NCBI RefSeq assembly: GCF_041381155.1
Contig: NC_091135.1
Location: 70,460,888 to 70,524,887 of the forward strand
DNA length: 64,000 nucleotides
Direction: 5' to 3'
From: Argopecten irradians
Taxonomy: Eukaryota; Mollusca; Bivalvia; Pectinida; Pectinidae
Under the pieces are notes generated by a model. It searched no databases. It was not told the origin of the DNA and saw nothing but the letters and a program-made list of their open reading frames with translations. Position numbers and translations under genes: made by a program. Below are positions 48,087 to 60,700 of the stretch, piece after piece; the stretch's first letter is position 1, and the number at the start of each line of letters is the position of its first letter.

Positions 48087-48540
48087 TTACATACGTTTCA
48101 ATGAGTATGGACATTTTATCTCAATCACTTTCTTTCTGTGTTGTTTACATGAGGAAATCCCATCTACACTGTAACCAATATATGGAAAGTTCATATCAGA
48201 TATAGACCCTTTTCCTCTATATGCACTATTTTTAATAGACCTACATGATTTTATATACAGGTCCTGAAGAACTAGGTACTTTTTTCCTTCTTTCCCATTG
48301 AAATGCAGAGACACCTGTTTCATACTTTGCTTTGATAGATTCCAGCAATGATTGAGGACAGTGATGACAATCTATTGCTTCACAAATCTTGTGGAAGTTA
48401 AAAGCTGTCAGTCGGCCATATTGCATTATCTTCCAGACTTCCCACAGGGGCTGGTCTCGATATCCTCAACAATTTTTGGTGCATAATTTCCAAGATTCTC
48501 TATCAATTGTTCTAAGGTTGAATTAAAATCACTCATGTTC
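48087..48540 (-). pseudogene. YqaJ-type nuclease/recombinase domain relic
   Basis: The minus strand shows, in order but in different frames, an N-terminal segment (FNSTLEQLIENLGNYAP, about 48530-48480), YGRLTAFNFHKICEAID (about 48420-48370), and near the end PYIGYSVDGI followed by KVIEIKCPYS (about 48190-48100). The pattern R-L-T-A-x-x-F-x-x-I-C ... G-x-S-x-D-G ... x-E-I-K-C-P-x-S is typical of the YqaJ exonuclease family (PD-(D/E)xK-like, D and E-x-K seen). That family is common in invertebrate genomes as mobile-element or viral relics. Frameshifts and stops show it is dead. Confidence 0.72.
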
Positions 48541-48891
48541 TTAATCTGATTGTCAATTGAATAGGCAAGACATGAAGTGGTCTAATTCCTCTGTGACTGT
48601 TCAAATGATTCATCCATATTCTCATACAATATATCCATTTTCTGAGTGTCTGGATGCAGCTGAAATATGAATAAAATAACTTGATTTTAGGCTGTCCTTC
48701 TAGATCTGTACATTCACTACTTAACACATTTTCATACAAACATGTTTTGTATGAACAACACTTACTGCAATACAGAAAGGGATAGCTAGTTTTACATTAT
48801 ATATATAAATTATCTATAAGAGCACTTTAATTTACCATGAAACAACATGTTAGTAGATTTATAGATTTGATCATGTGATTCCTTCACAGTT
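48541..48891. other. Spacer upstream of YqaJ relic
   Basis: A minus-strand ORF at 48533-48739 may be decayed upstream sequence of the same relic (Cys-rich, no family recognised). Otherwise nothing seen. Confidence 0.4.
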
Positions 48892-49095
48892 GGGTTTTAT
48901 TAGTTTGACACCCTATTACCGGGGGTAATAACCAAGGTCATGTAACGACATGTCAGGTTTATATGTGGAGGAAAGCCACTGATAAGTGGTCAGTTCCTAC
49001 CAATTGCCCCACATGGGATTCTAGCTTGCAAACCAGAGGTAGATTGCTTGTAGTAGTATGTCGAGACATAAACCACTCGACCACTGCACCCAACC
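48892..49095 (-). mobile_element. V-SINE-like element, copy 2
   Basis: The reverse complement has the tRNA-like head ggtgcagtggtcgagtggttta, then gaactgaccac..cagtggctttcctcc, acatgaccttgg and the tail gtgtcaaactaataaaaccc. These blocks match the element at 23447-23650 in order. Same family, opposite strand, moderately diverged. Confidence 0.8.
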
Positions 49096-50103
49096 CCCCT
49101 CCTCCCCATTGATAATGAAAAGATTTCATATAAGGTTACCAAATATTTTGGTTTGATTGATTAATCCAAACCTTAGTAAAACAAATATTGAAAAATTAGC
49201 AACTTGTTTCTTAGCATTTATTAGCATAAAAAAAATACAATTTGAGATCCTGCATATACCGCCGTTGTACCTGTTTCAGTTTCGCAGTGAAGTTTTTATG
49301 TCCAAAGATTCTCTGTCACAGGCAAGATATGGATCGTAGGTGTCCAAAGTATTCTTTCTCACCCCATGATGATCAGATCATTCAATACAGCTAGAATACC
49401 TATAAAGTATGATAAATATAAGTTCAGCACATACCTTGTGCATACATTTTCTACAGGTTTATGTTTTTTTTAGTTCCAAATGCATCTGTAATGCATTTTC
49501 TTATATTGAAAAAAAAAAACCAAGAAAAATACAGATATATTTAAATAGTACTAGTTAGTACAGTAGTAATGTAATTTAATCCATTTCAGCTATATACTTG
49601 TTGTAAATTTGTATGTGTACTTTCAACCTATGACCTATATAAAATTGTAAAAATGAAGTTTGGTTACTAAAGATGCTTCATCGCCGACAGAGCGTATATA
49701 ATTATTATCATTTGGACAAAAATTTAAGATTAAATGTGTATTTATATTACATCTAACTAACACAAAAATAAATATATACCAATAATTTATTTTGCTATTG
49801 TTGTCTGCACAATCAATACCTAATTCCATATGACTATACCACCACACCCACCAAACTGGGAAAAGTTATACAACAAAAGGGGCTGCAATAGAGGCTCCAG
49901 CCTGGTTTCAAAAGTCATCCTGAGGAAATTATTATGTTTGAGGAGCTTTTTTTCCATGCTGATAATTTAATAAACATATATTTTGACTTTGCAAATGATT
50001 TCTTAAACATATATTTTATTACGGTTTATAAAACGACATGATTGTTTTTATCAGATAATCGAAATAATTTTTTTATTTTGGTCTAAGCTTACATTTTTAC
50101 TAA
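49096..50103. other. AT-rich spacer
   Basis: No gene seen. Short ORFs (49157-49339 +, 49635-49847 -) look random. Confidence 0.45.
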
Positions 50104-50962
50104 TGTAACGAAGCTGCGGTGCGCTTCGATGCAATATTTTCCGGAAATTATATTAACCGAGACTTTGGCGGGAATTTGCTGGGCACGAGATCTCGGGACT
50201 GCGCCGAGACTTTCAGTTTTTCTAACGTGCCTTGAGAGGTGAGGGTTGTGTTTTTGAAACCTATGTTATTTTTATATATTTGTCGCCCATCCTTTCCCTA
50301 ATTTGCTGTTATCGTATAGTACGGAAATGCATTAACATTACTGTGTGTGTATTTTTCGCTGTCAGTCGATATTTTTGCTATATTTTTGAGTTTGAAATAC
50401 TTGTGAAATTGTAGAATGCCGGACTTGGCATGTCTCGCTTTTAGACGGGTTTCGATAGTAATTAAAAGTCTTCACTCTTGTGTTGAGAGCCGTTGGTAGG
50501 CTGGAAAAGAGTGGGAGCCTCCTGTGTTGAGTTTCGGGGTTAACCGTTAAGGAGATATTTTGAGAATCTTGGCTGGAGAACGGTGTTTGTGAAACTGGAG
50601 GTTAAACTATCGATAATCGGCCCGGTGTGTAGCGCCACGTGCTCGGTCTTTCATTGTTGGGCAGGAGGTAATTCTGATAGCGAAAACGTAATATTAGTAG
50701 CAAAACTGTCCATTACACACTACTTCCCACTGAGCCACGCGGGGATTTTCTTGTTGTCGCCTTTACACATGTTAAATGTTAATAAACTGTAAAATGAATT
50801 TGATGTCGTCCATTGTCCATACTCACTAGTACCTTTGAATATTGTAGCGAGACATAGGAATCTGCAAACTAACGCGGCTGTCGAACCCAGGGCAAAACAA
50901 ATTAATTGCATCATTCTTACTCTACGCTAATGACTACGATCGTAGCGAAACAAGTCGTTACA
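50104..50962. mobile_element. Solo LTR (859 bp)
   Basis: Begins TGTAACGA and ends TCGTTACA, an 8-bp terminal inverted repeat with canonical TG...CA. It is flanked by the 4-bp duplication ctaa (50100-50103 and 50963-50966). It contains AATAAA near 50780 and no coding sequence. This is the pattern left by recombination between the LTRs of a retrotransposon. It is unrelated in sequence to the Gypsy LTRs in this window. Confidence 0.82.
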
Positions 50963-51700
50963 CTAACATGTCAATAAAAATGCAGTTGGCTGACATGACC
51001 TCTCCCGTGGATTTCTTTATGGAAAACCATAAATGGCAATTCTTCCAGTTCATGAAGATCTGATATCGCCTTAGCCAGGAACATTATACAAATGTTGCCA
51101 GTATATGTTGAAGATCAAACTTTTAGCATGCCGGCCGTCTACAAATAATCGGCAGACCTCACAACTCCTATATGCTCCGAGTCTCATTTTAAACGGTAGT
51201 CAAAATATCATACAAGGTAGATGTTGGTGATCGAAATGTAAAATCTAGATCTAATGTCATAATAGATCGGATGATTTCACTGCCTCACACAGTTCAATAA
51301 GCTCAACTTTTTAAAAATTGTACGTAGAGATCCCTAACTGATAGGTACATTGTTGTTAAGCTTAAATATATTAAGTCATTGCTCGCTGCCATTTGTAAAC
51401 AAAGTCCCGGAAGTGTCTGGTGTCTGGTGTTGGCGATTATAAAGGCGAAAACCATACCGGAGAGTTCGATTCCATCATGACGGAAAATGGACTATTTACC
51501 CTTCGGCAAGTGGCAGCCGAAGGTCGGATCTACAAAAATGTATCCATGGCAGAATGCTAAAATATAAGCGATGCCTGGAAAGCGTGCGACGTGTGACGTC
51601 AAATGTGTGGCGAAAATTATATATAGTGCTCATCGGTAAAGGATGCAAATAGTCGCCTATCTTCTCGGTGTGTTGGCAAAGAAGCAAAGTTCCCAATTTA
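50963..51700. other. Spacer
   Basis: No recognised gene. A small hairpin, cttcggc...gccgaag, occurs at about 51499-51520. Confidence 0.4.
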
Positions 51701-51873
51701 GTCCATTGTGCTGTATAGTTTAATATTTGTCTATTTTGTCCCGCATTACTGTTCGTATCCTATTATGTCATCGTGTTCGTTTTGTATGTCTTGATAAAGG
51801 GGCAGATCGCCTCGAAAATTTGACAATTTTGTTTTGTCCACACGGTTGGAATTTCTTCCTTCTCCCATATTTA
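51701..51873 (+). repeat. Dispersed repeat, copy 2 (plus)
   Basis: Matches the reverse complement of 33250-33422 nearly throughout (gtccattgtgctgtatagtt to cacacggttggaatt). Downstream of 51873 the two copies diverge. An open frame of 72 codons (51727-51945) crosses it, but it is probably not a gene. Confidence 0.85.
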
Positions 51874-52171
51874 CCATTTGAAGTAATTCGTATCCAACAG
51901 ACTTACGTTCGATTGGATCCCGTGTCATCTGGAAAATCCTGTTGATATTACTTCTTCGACCCTTATATAATATATATATTTATTTGTGTTTATAAGGTTC
52001 ACTGATTAAGTAAATAAAAGGTTCAACCCTCCACAAGCATGGTGTGTCTTGAATACTTGTATAAAATGATCACGTCCATGGAAACCACACAAAACATATC
52101 CTATTATCGAGTCTTTATTGAATATTCTTAAAAGTCACCCTTGTCATTATGTTAGGATTATGTTCTTGTAC
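51874..52171. other. Spacer
   Basis: AT-rich; no gene or repeat recognised. Confidence 0.4.
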
Positions 52172-52498
52172 TCAACCACTTATAGCATCTTTCTTTATCA
52201 ACCTCGCCAGCAATGTCAAGTAGTCCAAAAGCGCGAGTTGTTTTACAAGTGTAGGTGAAATTTGCTCAAAGCCTTGACATCTCTGGACAGCATATCGTTT
52301 AATGACGCAGAGTTCCTGCTGAGAGTATTGCATATGGTTACTGGTTAGCCCACACGCGATTGCACTCTCCTTTAGATAAGCTTGCAGCTTTTTAACGGAT
52401 TCATGCCGCCACCGTAAACACACACGGTTATCAATGAATTCAGTGATTGTGTCCCATTCTGGCATTATTCCATATGCCCTCGTCATAATGATTTTCAC
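52172..52498 (-). CDS. Hypothetical ORF, possible exon
   Basis: 108 codons from the ATG at 52498 to a stop at 52172. The composition is protein-like (amphipathic, Leu- and Lys-rich, with LVKQLALLDYLTLLARLIKK near the end), unlike the random ORFs around it. I recognise no family. It could be a terminal exon of a minus-strand gene or a mobile-element relic. It lies just outside the first of two 0.2-kb direct repeats. Confidence 0.35.
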   Translation of the reverse strand: MKIIMTRAYGIMPEWDTITEFIDNRVCLRWRHESVKKLQAYLKESAIACGLTSNHMQYSQQELCVIKRYAVQRCQGFEQISPTLVKQLALLDYLTLLARLIKKDAISG

Positions 52499-52539
52499 GT
52501 CATGATATTAGAGTCCATGTTTATGTTCAGCATCCTAAT

Positions 52540-52748
52540 GTTGTGTATATGGAATGAGTGAAGATGTTAAAAGTGATTGTTTGCTTCTTGTCACTAATTA
52601 ACCTACTGAATAGTCCCATGCGGCATTTATTACAATATGTTTGGAATTCTTTTGTAGAGGAGACGAATAAAGAAAACGGAGATCAAGAAGAAGCTGTAGT
52701 GTTTTGTGTGCGCATCTAAAATATTGAAATATAAATAATTTCCCGATC
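52540..52748 (+). repeat. 0.2-kb direct repeat, copy 1
   Basis: gttgtgtatatggaatgagt ... aaatataaataatttcccgatc. About 93% identical by eye to 53684-53889. Confidence 0.93.
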
Positions 52749-53683
52749 ACATGGTGGAGAATCCGAAGTCTCGAGGTATTTGAAACATATTTGAACAATG
52801 TGTACTTGCCATTATTGCATGACAGTGACTTTTAACTGAAAATAACATTGATTGGAAATCGCGGTTGTGTGATTTTTTCCCCACGTGGTCAGCCGCATGA
52901 AGGTTGAGCGGGAAACATATGGACAATGTGTGACTGGTACATAACATGGAAAACTGCCATTCTTCCTCGAACCAGAGTCCTTCACATACAACGGACAGAT
53001 GTTCTGATGTATTGTCATCAAATTTTGTAAAACTGTTACCTTTTACCATCACGTCATCACCTGGACCCATAGTTAACATGGATTTTGTTAAGATATATGC
53101 AGATTTGTGAAGCAAGTAAAACCTGAAAACGCACACACAGTGTATGATATCATTTCAAATTAGTAACTTGATGCAGTTAAAAGCAAAGGTTTAACAAATT
53201 CATGAGCTTAATGTAATTATAAATGTATTTTAAAGCAAACATTTGTCCATAGAAACTACATTGATCTGTTTGTTTCCTTTCCATCAATGTCATTTCACTC
53301 TACATCTTCATGTCACATATTGTTGATTGTGATTGATTTCTTTGCTCAAGTAGAGTAAGTTCTCTTTTATCCACTTTTCTTCATGTATGTTATTCAGAGT
53401 TTGAGAATTGTCTCCCTTTAATTGGCAAAATTCAATTATTTTGATTACCTCCCTTTTATAGAAGTGTGAAGTAGTTCTGGTGATTATCTTCCTTTGTAAA
53501 GTTGACAGTTTTCATCAATACTGTGCTAAAGGTTTTCTATCTATAGCAAATATTACTTAACATTGCTAGTTTTATTAATAATTGTATGCTAATTTCAAAA
53601 GGTATTATTGTAAAAATAGTCACTTTTCATTTATCACCAATTGGGAAAATTGCCTACTGCAATTTTGTTTTGGGGGGGCGGAC
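52749..53683. other. Interval between direct repeats
   Basis: 935 bp. The minus strand at 53136-52812 contains protein-like fragments in two frames (GPGDDVMVKGNSFTKFDD, and then CPYVSRSTFMRLTTWGKNHT), possibly a decayed exon of unknown family. The rest is T-rich, with a G7 run at about 53672. Confidence 0.35.
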
Positions 53684-53889
53684 GTTGTGTATATGGAATG
53701 AGTGAAGATGTTAAAAGTGATTGTTTGCTTCTTGTCACTGATTAACCTACTGAATAGTTCCATGCGCATTTATTACGATATGTTTGGAATTCTTTTGTAA
53801 CGGAGACTAATAAAAAAAGGAGATCAAGAAGAAGCTGTAGTGTGTTGTGTGCTCATCTAAAATATTGAAATATAAATAATTCCCCGATC
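53684..53889 (+). repeat. 0.2-kb direct repeat, copy 2
   Basis: Second copy of 52540-52748 in the same orientation, with small indels (for example gcggcattt versus gcgcattt). It could be a local tandem duplication or terminal repeats of a short element; no flanking target duplication was identified. Confidence 0.93.
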
Positions 53890-54616
53890 TCAATAATGAT
53901 AATTTTCCGATACGCGAGCAAGCTTACGGTTATGTTCCATCCACAACAAACAATCTGCATCCACGTCTCGTGAAATCGCACCATTAATTCGCTCGTCCGG
54001 ACCACATTGTAAAATCTTCCGCTATCAATTTTAGCTAATTTCTGAATTTTATTCACCTGGTCCTGATCGTATTGTTGACGAGAGTGTCTTTACAAAGGCA
54101 CGTTTGCATTGCTTATACTGTTGGTAAGACTCGAAGTCCATTCTGCGAGGACGACCCTCAAGAATTCATTTTGAACGTTTTTCGCGCATTGTTGAGTGTA
54201 AGCTTTTAACTTGACGATATTTCCAATAGAGTTTTAAAAATGGTTGTAACCCTTTTCGAGAAAGAGTTTTGAGAGCGGCTTCGAGTATGCAGATGGAAAC
54301 GAGTTTGAACTTCTCCTCGTATGGGGAGATGATCAGAAACGATCAGGTAATGATCATCGATAATAGCCCAGTCACTCACACAATCAACTTTATGGTTCTG
54401 GACAAAAACATGATCAATGAACGACTCACGCCCGTCTTTCGATACGTTACAGAGCTGCCCTTAGCCCAAGCTTTTGGAGTTCACCGAAACTACGGTACGG
54501 TCGCGTACGAAGCTTTCTAATAGAATACATCTATCATTAACAATCGCATGTTTCTTAGATCCGAATGGTTCACTGATTTGCACATTAAAATCGCCACTCA
54601 TCCAATATTAATACAA
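53890..54616. other. 5' flank of the TLR
   Basis: Contains a plus-strand ORF of 83 codons (54269-54520) that resembles no family I recognise. No TATA or clear promoter was assigned. Confidence 0.4.
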
Positions 54617-57177
54617 ATGTATGTTACAGGTATGTTCCTCTGTGCTTGGTTGGCCCTCCTGACAAATGGCCGCACGACTGAAGGAAAAGCAGTGTCTGGT
54701 GTTATTATCACTCAACAACGTCTAGAGAACACACTCCACAATTGTACTGATGAGGACCGCTGTCCTTGTTATTACACTGTACAAGGTTATGTAGCTGACT
54801 GCTCACGCTCTAAACTTGAAGCCATTCCTAAATTCCATGCAAATGTTTCGGTCATATATCTACAGGATAATTATATTAGTAATCTATCTGGTGAGAGAAT
54901 CCCTCAGAATGTTAAATATTTGGACATATCGGATAACAATTTAAATTCCCTTTTATCTTTTCCATTTTCACATATGAACGAATTGAAATATCTTAATTTA
55001 AGTGTGTTTAAATTAAACAGTGTTTTCCAAGGACTGGCAAAATTAGTTCATCTAAATTTAAAATACAACAACTTGGACTTTAAATTGAGGGACTTACATT
55101 TCCCTACAAGTATTTCAACTTTAACCAGTTTAGAAGAACTACTAATAGATGGAGTGGACGCTGTTGGATTTGAGGAAAGTATTTCGCAGTTGAAACAATT
55201 AAGACTTCTCGATTTATCTGGAAGTTCGAGAGTTTGTCATCTACGAACGCTAGCATCCGATTACTTTAAGAATGTATCTGTTGTTGAAATATTGGATATA
55301 TCAAACTGCAACATTCACGAAATTCATCTTGGGACATTTCGTAGGTTCAACAAATTACATTTTCTCAACATTTCGAGGAATGAATGTTTAACGTTTCGAG
55401 TACTTTCTAACGTGACCAGTGATATGCCCTATACCGCCATTCGTCACCTCGAGATCAGTCGTTTACACTGTACTTTTGGCCCCGGCACAGTTATTCACCG
55501 GACGGACATCTTGGATCTCGTAAATACTAATTTGACGCATATATATATCGATAGTAACCGTTTGGTAATGCTTGAAATTAGTGCAGTAAAGCATATTCCA
55601 CACACCTTGAAATTCATAACGGTTATGAATAACAAGCTTTCATTTGGTATTTACGATATAAAATTAATCGCATGACTTTCAAATATTGAAATCATTCACA
55701 AGGAATACCAGGGAATTGTCCATTCTCTCGAAACTGGAAGTAGCGACTGTAATGACTGGCGCGCTCCCCCGGCATCATATGACGTCATATCCTTTGGTAG
55801 TTCATCAGAGCTGTAATAGAAACCCCTTAATAAATCGCTATCACATTGGAAACACTATAATAACTGTACAGATGCCTTATTCATTGAAGGAAGTATACGT
55901 CCGGCATTGTTCAATGAATTATGAAATCGGTAAAATTCATTTTGAAAATAACAGCCTGGCATTGATTGACCTTAGTAATAATTCATATCATTCATGGAAA
56001 GGGCCATTGTCGAATATACCACACCTGAAATATGTGAATTTGTCAAATAATTTCTGCACATACATGTCGAAGGATTTTGTAATGGTTGAAAATATTGTAG
56101 AAACTCTGTTAATAGGAAATAACTTACTGGGATTAATCTTTAATACAGATTTCAATGGAGAGATTTTTCAGATCTGAGGCGTTTAATAACACTTGATTTG
56201 TCATTTAATCATATATTAACATTACATAATGCAATTCTGAAGCGTCAGCATCACCTCCAATTTCTGAATCCCAGCAACAACGCATTAATTGAGTTTGGCC
56301 TTGATTTGCAACGCATGAAATAAACATTTGGACTTCGTACAATCACCTTCAAACCATCAAACCGGATCAACGTAGGGTAAAACACAACATTATAACCTTC
56401 AATGTTATGTCGTGTATATGTGACGAAATCGAGTTTTTGAAATGGGTTTCAAAAAATAAAAACTTTTTTAATTTAATTTTTAATTTGTATAAATGTGTTT
56501 TACGAAATGGCATTGAAAAATCATTTTCAAACTTTGACTCGACATTAATAGGTCTAAGCAAGTCATGCGACAGCTATATTGGTATAATTGTAGTTTTTTC
56601 GTCTTTGATCATGTTTTCATTGTCGCTCATCGTTACTGGTATCATCTACCGCTACAGGTGGAAACTGCGGTATCTCTACTACATGGCGAAGACCCGATAT
56701 AAGGGTTATAGACCAGTGGTGCACGCCGAGGAGGAGGACGACTATCAATATGATGCTTTCATATCGTACAGTTCAGATGATTTCCAGTTTGTAAGGAATG
56801 AGCTGTTGAGGAATCTTGAGGGTAACATAGGCTTACGATTGTGTCTTCATCAGAGAGACTTCGTACCAGGGAACGAAATAGCACAAAACATTACCAATGC
56901 TATTCATCAAAGTCGGAAAACTGTTATCATTCTATCAAAAAACTATCTTAACTCATACTGGTGTATGTTTGAATTCAACATGGCGCGAATGGAGTGTATC
57001 TATTCCAGGGGAGGTCACTCTATTCTAGTGTTGGTTTTCTATGAGGACATTCCGGCCCAGGAGTTACCATTACCTTTACTTGACTTGATCGAGAGTGACT
57101 CTTACATTGAGTACTCAACGGGAGATGTCCATGGTACAATCGTGTTCTGGGATACACCACAACTACAGTATAACTGA
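54617..57177 (+). pseudogene. Toll-like receptor, broken
   Basis: Innate immune receptor type: extracellular leucine-rich repeats, one transmembrane helix, and a cytoplasmic TIR domain signalling through MyD88-like adaptors (family knowledge). The start is taken at ATG 54617, giving the signal peptide GMFLCAWLALLTNG; an upstream in-frame ATG at 54548 is less likely. An LRRNT-like C-x-C segment (RCPCYYTVQG) is followed by LRRs such as VKYLDISDNNLNSL, LRLLDLSG and LKYVNLSNNF. One LRRCT (CICDEIEFLKW...KSCDSYIG) precedes the helix IIVVFSSLIMFSLSLIVTGI (about 56580-56645). TIR boxes are YDAFISYSSDD, RLCLHQRDFVPG and SKNYLNSYWCMFEF, ending VFWD. Lesions: in-frame TGA at 55673, frameshifts near 55800 and 56165, TAA at 56321 and another shift before 56407. 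The TIR itself (to 57177) is intact. Confidence 0.9.
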
Positions 57178-57714
57178 GATGAGTGATCAAATTGTTGTAG
57201 GTTATCTAAGCTAGGTTTTCATATTCAGGAACATTAAATTTCAAACAATATGAAAATCAATTTTCTTTTATAGTTATAAATGATATAATCCTCTTTCGCT
57301 TTGACTCTCTATTGGTTAGGAATTTAAAATTATTTTTCCATAGACCGAAGTAATTGCATGTCGAGTATTATGACGTCATACATGTACATACAGAATGTTG
57401 TCGCAGTGAAATTTTAAAGCGGAACACATTCGCAAAATTAACTATTAGTTAAGATTCAATACGCCACGCATGGATTTGGTTTATTGTTTAAATAAGTAAA
57501 AACACTTCACTTAATGCCTAGTTAGTAGCACAATAATGCTAGTCAAAGAATATAGGTTAGGTTTATGAAGTCACATGCAAAAAAGGACGGACATACGCTT
57601 CATAGACACTGCTTCCTTTCTATTAAAAAGAATGTCCGCTCACTTTTTAAATGACTTTATAAACCCAGGAGATATTGTGAATCAGTTTGATGTCTAGATA
57701 TTTTATAGTTTGTT
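57178..57714. other. 3' flank of the TLR
   Basis: AT-rich, with no gene. It would hold a TLR 3' UTR if transcribed. Confidence 0.5.
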
Positions 57715-60700
57715 ATCACTTGTTTTCTATGTCTCTTACTTATCTTATTTGATGATATTTAGGTACAGATATTGTTTTCATTTTCTATGTCTCCTCCTTA
57801 TTGATAGTATTTAGGTACAGATATTGTCATTTTCATTTTCTATTCTCTTACTAATTGATGATATTTAGTACAGATATTGTTTTCATTTTCTATGTCTCTT
57901 ACTATTGATGATATTTAGGTACAGATATTGTTTTCATTTTCTATGTCTCTTACTTATTGATGATATTTAGGTACAGATATTGTTTTCATTTTCTATGTCT
58001 CTTACTTATTATTGATATTTAGGTACAGATATTGTTTTCATTTTCTATGTCTCTTACTTATTGATGTTAGGTACAGATATTGTTTTCATTTTCTATGTCT
58101 CTTACTTATTGATGATATTTAGGTACAGATATTGTTTTCATTTTCTATGTCTCTTACTTATTGATGATATTTAGGTACAGATATTGTTTTCATTTTCTAT
58201 GTCTCTTACTTATTGATGATATTTAGGTACAGATATTGTTTTCATTTTCTATGTCTCTTACTAATTGATGATATTTAGGTACAGATATTGTTTTCATTTT
58301 CTATGTCTCTTACTTATTGATGATATTTAGGTACAGATATTGTTTTCATTTTCTATGTCTCTTACTTATTGATGATATTTAGGTACAGATATTGTTTTCA
58401 TTTTCTATGTCTCTTACTTATTGATGATATTTAGGTACAGATATTGTTTTCATTTTCTATGTCTCTCTTATTGATGATATTTAGGTACAGATATTGTTTT
58501 CATTTTTATGTCTCTTACTTATTGATGATATTTAGGTACAGATATTGTTTTCATTTTCTATGTCTCTTACTTATTGATGATATTTAGGTACAGATATTGT
58601 TTTCATTTTCTATGTCTCTTACTAATTGATGATATTTAGGTACAGATATTGTTTTCATTTTCTATGTCTCTTACTTATTGATGATATTTAGGTACAGATA
58701 TTGTTTTCATTTTCTATGTCTCTTTCTTATATGATATTTAGGTACAGATATTGTTTTCATTTTCTATGTCTCTTACTTATTGATGATATTTAGGTACAGA
58801 TATTGTTTTCATTTTCTATGTCTCTTACTTATTGATGATATTTAGGTACAGATATTGTTTTCATTTTCTATGTCTCTTACTTATTGATGATATTTAGTAC
58901 AGATATTGTTTTCATTTTCTATGTCTCTTACTTATTGATGATATTTAGGTACAGATATTGTTTTCATTTTCTATGTCTCTTACTTATTGATGATATTTAG
59001 GTACAGATATTGTTTTCATTTTCTATGTCTCTTACTTATTGATGATATTTAGGTACAGATATTGTTTTCATTTTCTATGTCTCTTACTTATTGATGATAT
59101 TTAGGTACAGATATTGTTTTCATTTTCTATGTCTCTTACTTATTGATGATATTTAGGTACAGATATTGTTTTCATTTTCTATGTCTCTTACTTATTGATG
59201 ATATTTAGGTACAGATATTGTTTTCATTTTCTATGTCTCTTACTTATTGATGATATTTAGGTACAGATATTGTTTTTCATTTTCTATGTCTTTACTTATT
59301 GATGATATTTAGGTACAGATATTGTTTTCATTTTCTATGTCTCTTACTTATTGATGATATTTAGGTACAGATATTGTTTTCATTTTCTATGTCTCTTACT
59401 TATTGATGATATTTAGGTACAGATATTGTTTTCATTTTCTATGTCTCTTACTTATTGATGTTAGGTACAGATATTGTTTTCATTTTCTATGTCTCTTACT
59501 TATTGATGATATTTAGGTACAGATATTGTTTTCATTTTCTATGTCTCTTACTTATTGATGATATTTAGGTACAGATATTGTTTTCATTTTCTATGTCTCT
59601 TACTTATTGATGATATTTAGGTACAGATATTGTTTTCATTTTCTATGTCTCTTACTTATTGATGATATTTAGGTACAGATATTGTTTTCATTTTCTATGT
59701 CTCTTACTTATTGATGATATTTAGGTACAGATATTGTTTTCATTTTCTATGTCTCTTACTTATTGATGATATTTAGGTACAGATATTGTTTTCATTTTCT
59801 ATGTCTCCTCTCTTATTGATGATATTTAGGTACAGATATTGTTTTCATTTTCTATGTCTCTTACTTACTATTGATGATATTTAGGTACAGATATTGTTTT
59901 CATTTTCTATGTCTCTTACTTATTGATGATGATATGTTTCTTTTATGTTCTATGACATATTAGTATATTGTTTTCATTTTCTATGTCTCTTACTTATTGA
60001 TGATATTTAGGTACAGATATTGTTTTCATTTTCTATGTCTCTTACTTATTGATGATATTTAGGTACAGATATTGTTTTCATTTTCTATGTCTCTTACTTA
60101 TTGATGATATTTAGGTACAGATATTGTTTTCATTTTCTATGTCTCTTACTTATTGATGATATTTAGGTACAGATATTGTTTTCATTTTCTATGTCTCTTA
60201 CTTATTGATGTATTAGGTACAGATATTGTTTTCATTTTCTATGTCTCTACTTATTGATGTAGGTACAGATATTGTTTTCATTTTCTATGTCTCCTTACTT
60301 ATTGATGATATTTAGGTACAGATATTGTTTTCTTTCATTTTCTCTATGTCTCCTTACTTATTGATGATATTTAGGTACAGATATTGTTTTCATTTTCTAT
60401 GTCCTTACTTATTGATGATATTTAGGTACAGATATTGTTTTCATTTTCTATGTCTCTTACTTATTGATGATATTTAGGTACAGATATTGTTTTCATTTTC
60501 TATGTTCCTTACTTATTGATGATATTTAGGTACAGATATTGTTTTCATTTTCTATGTCTCCTTACTTATTGATGATATTTAGGTACAGATATTGTTTTCA
60601 TTTTCTATGTCTCTTACTTATTGATGATATTTAGGTACAGATATTGTTTTCATTTTCTATGTCTCTTACTTATTGATGATATTAGGTACAGATATTGTTT

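Noticed and set aside
54269..54520. 83-codon plus-strand ORF before the TLR
   Set aside because: No family recognised, no splice or promoter support; cannot be distinguished from chance.
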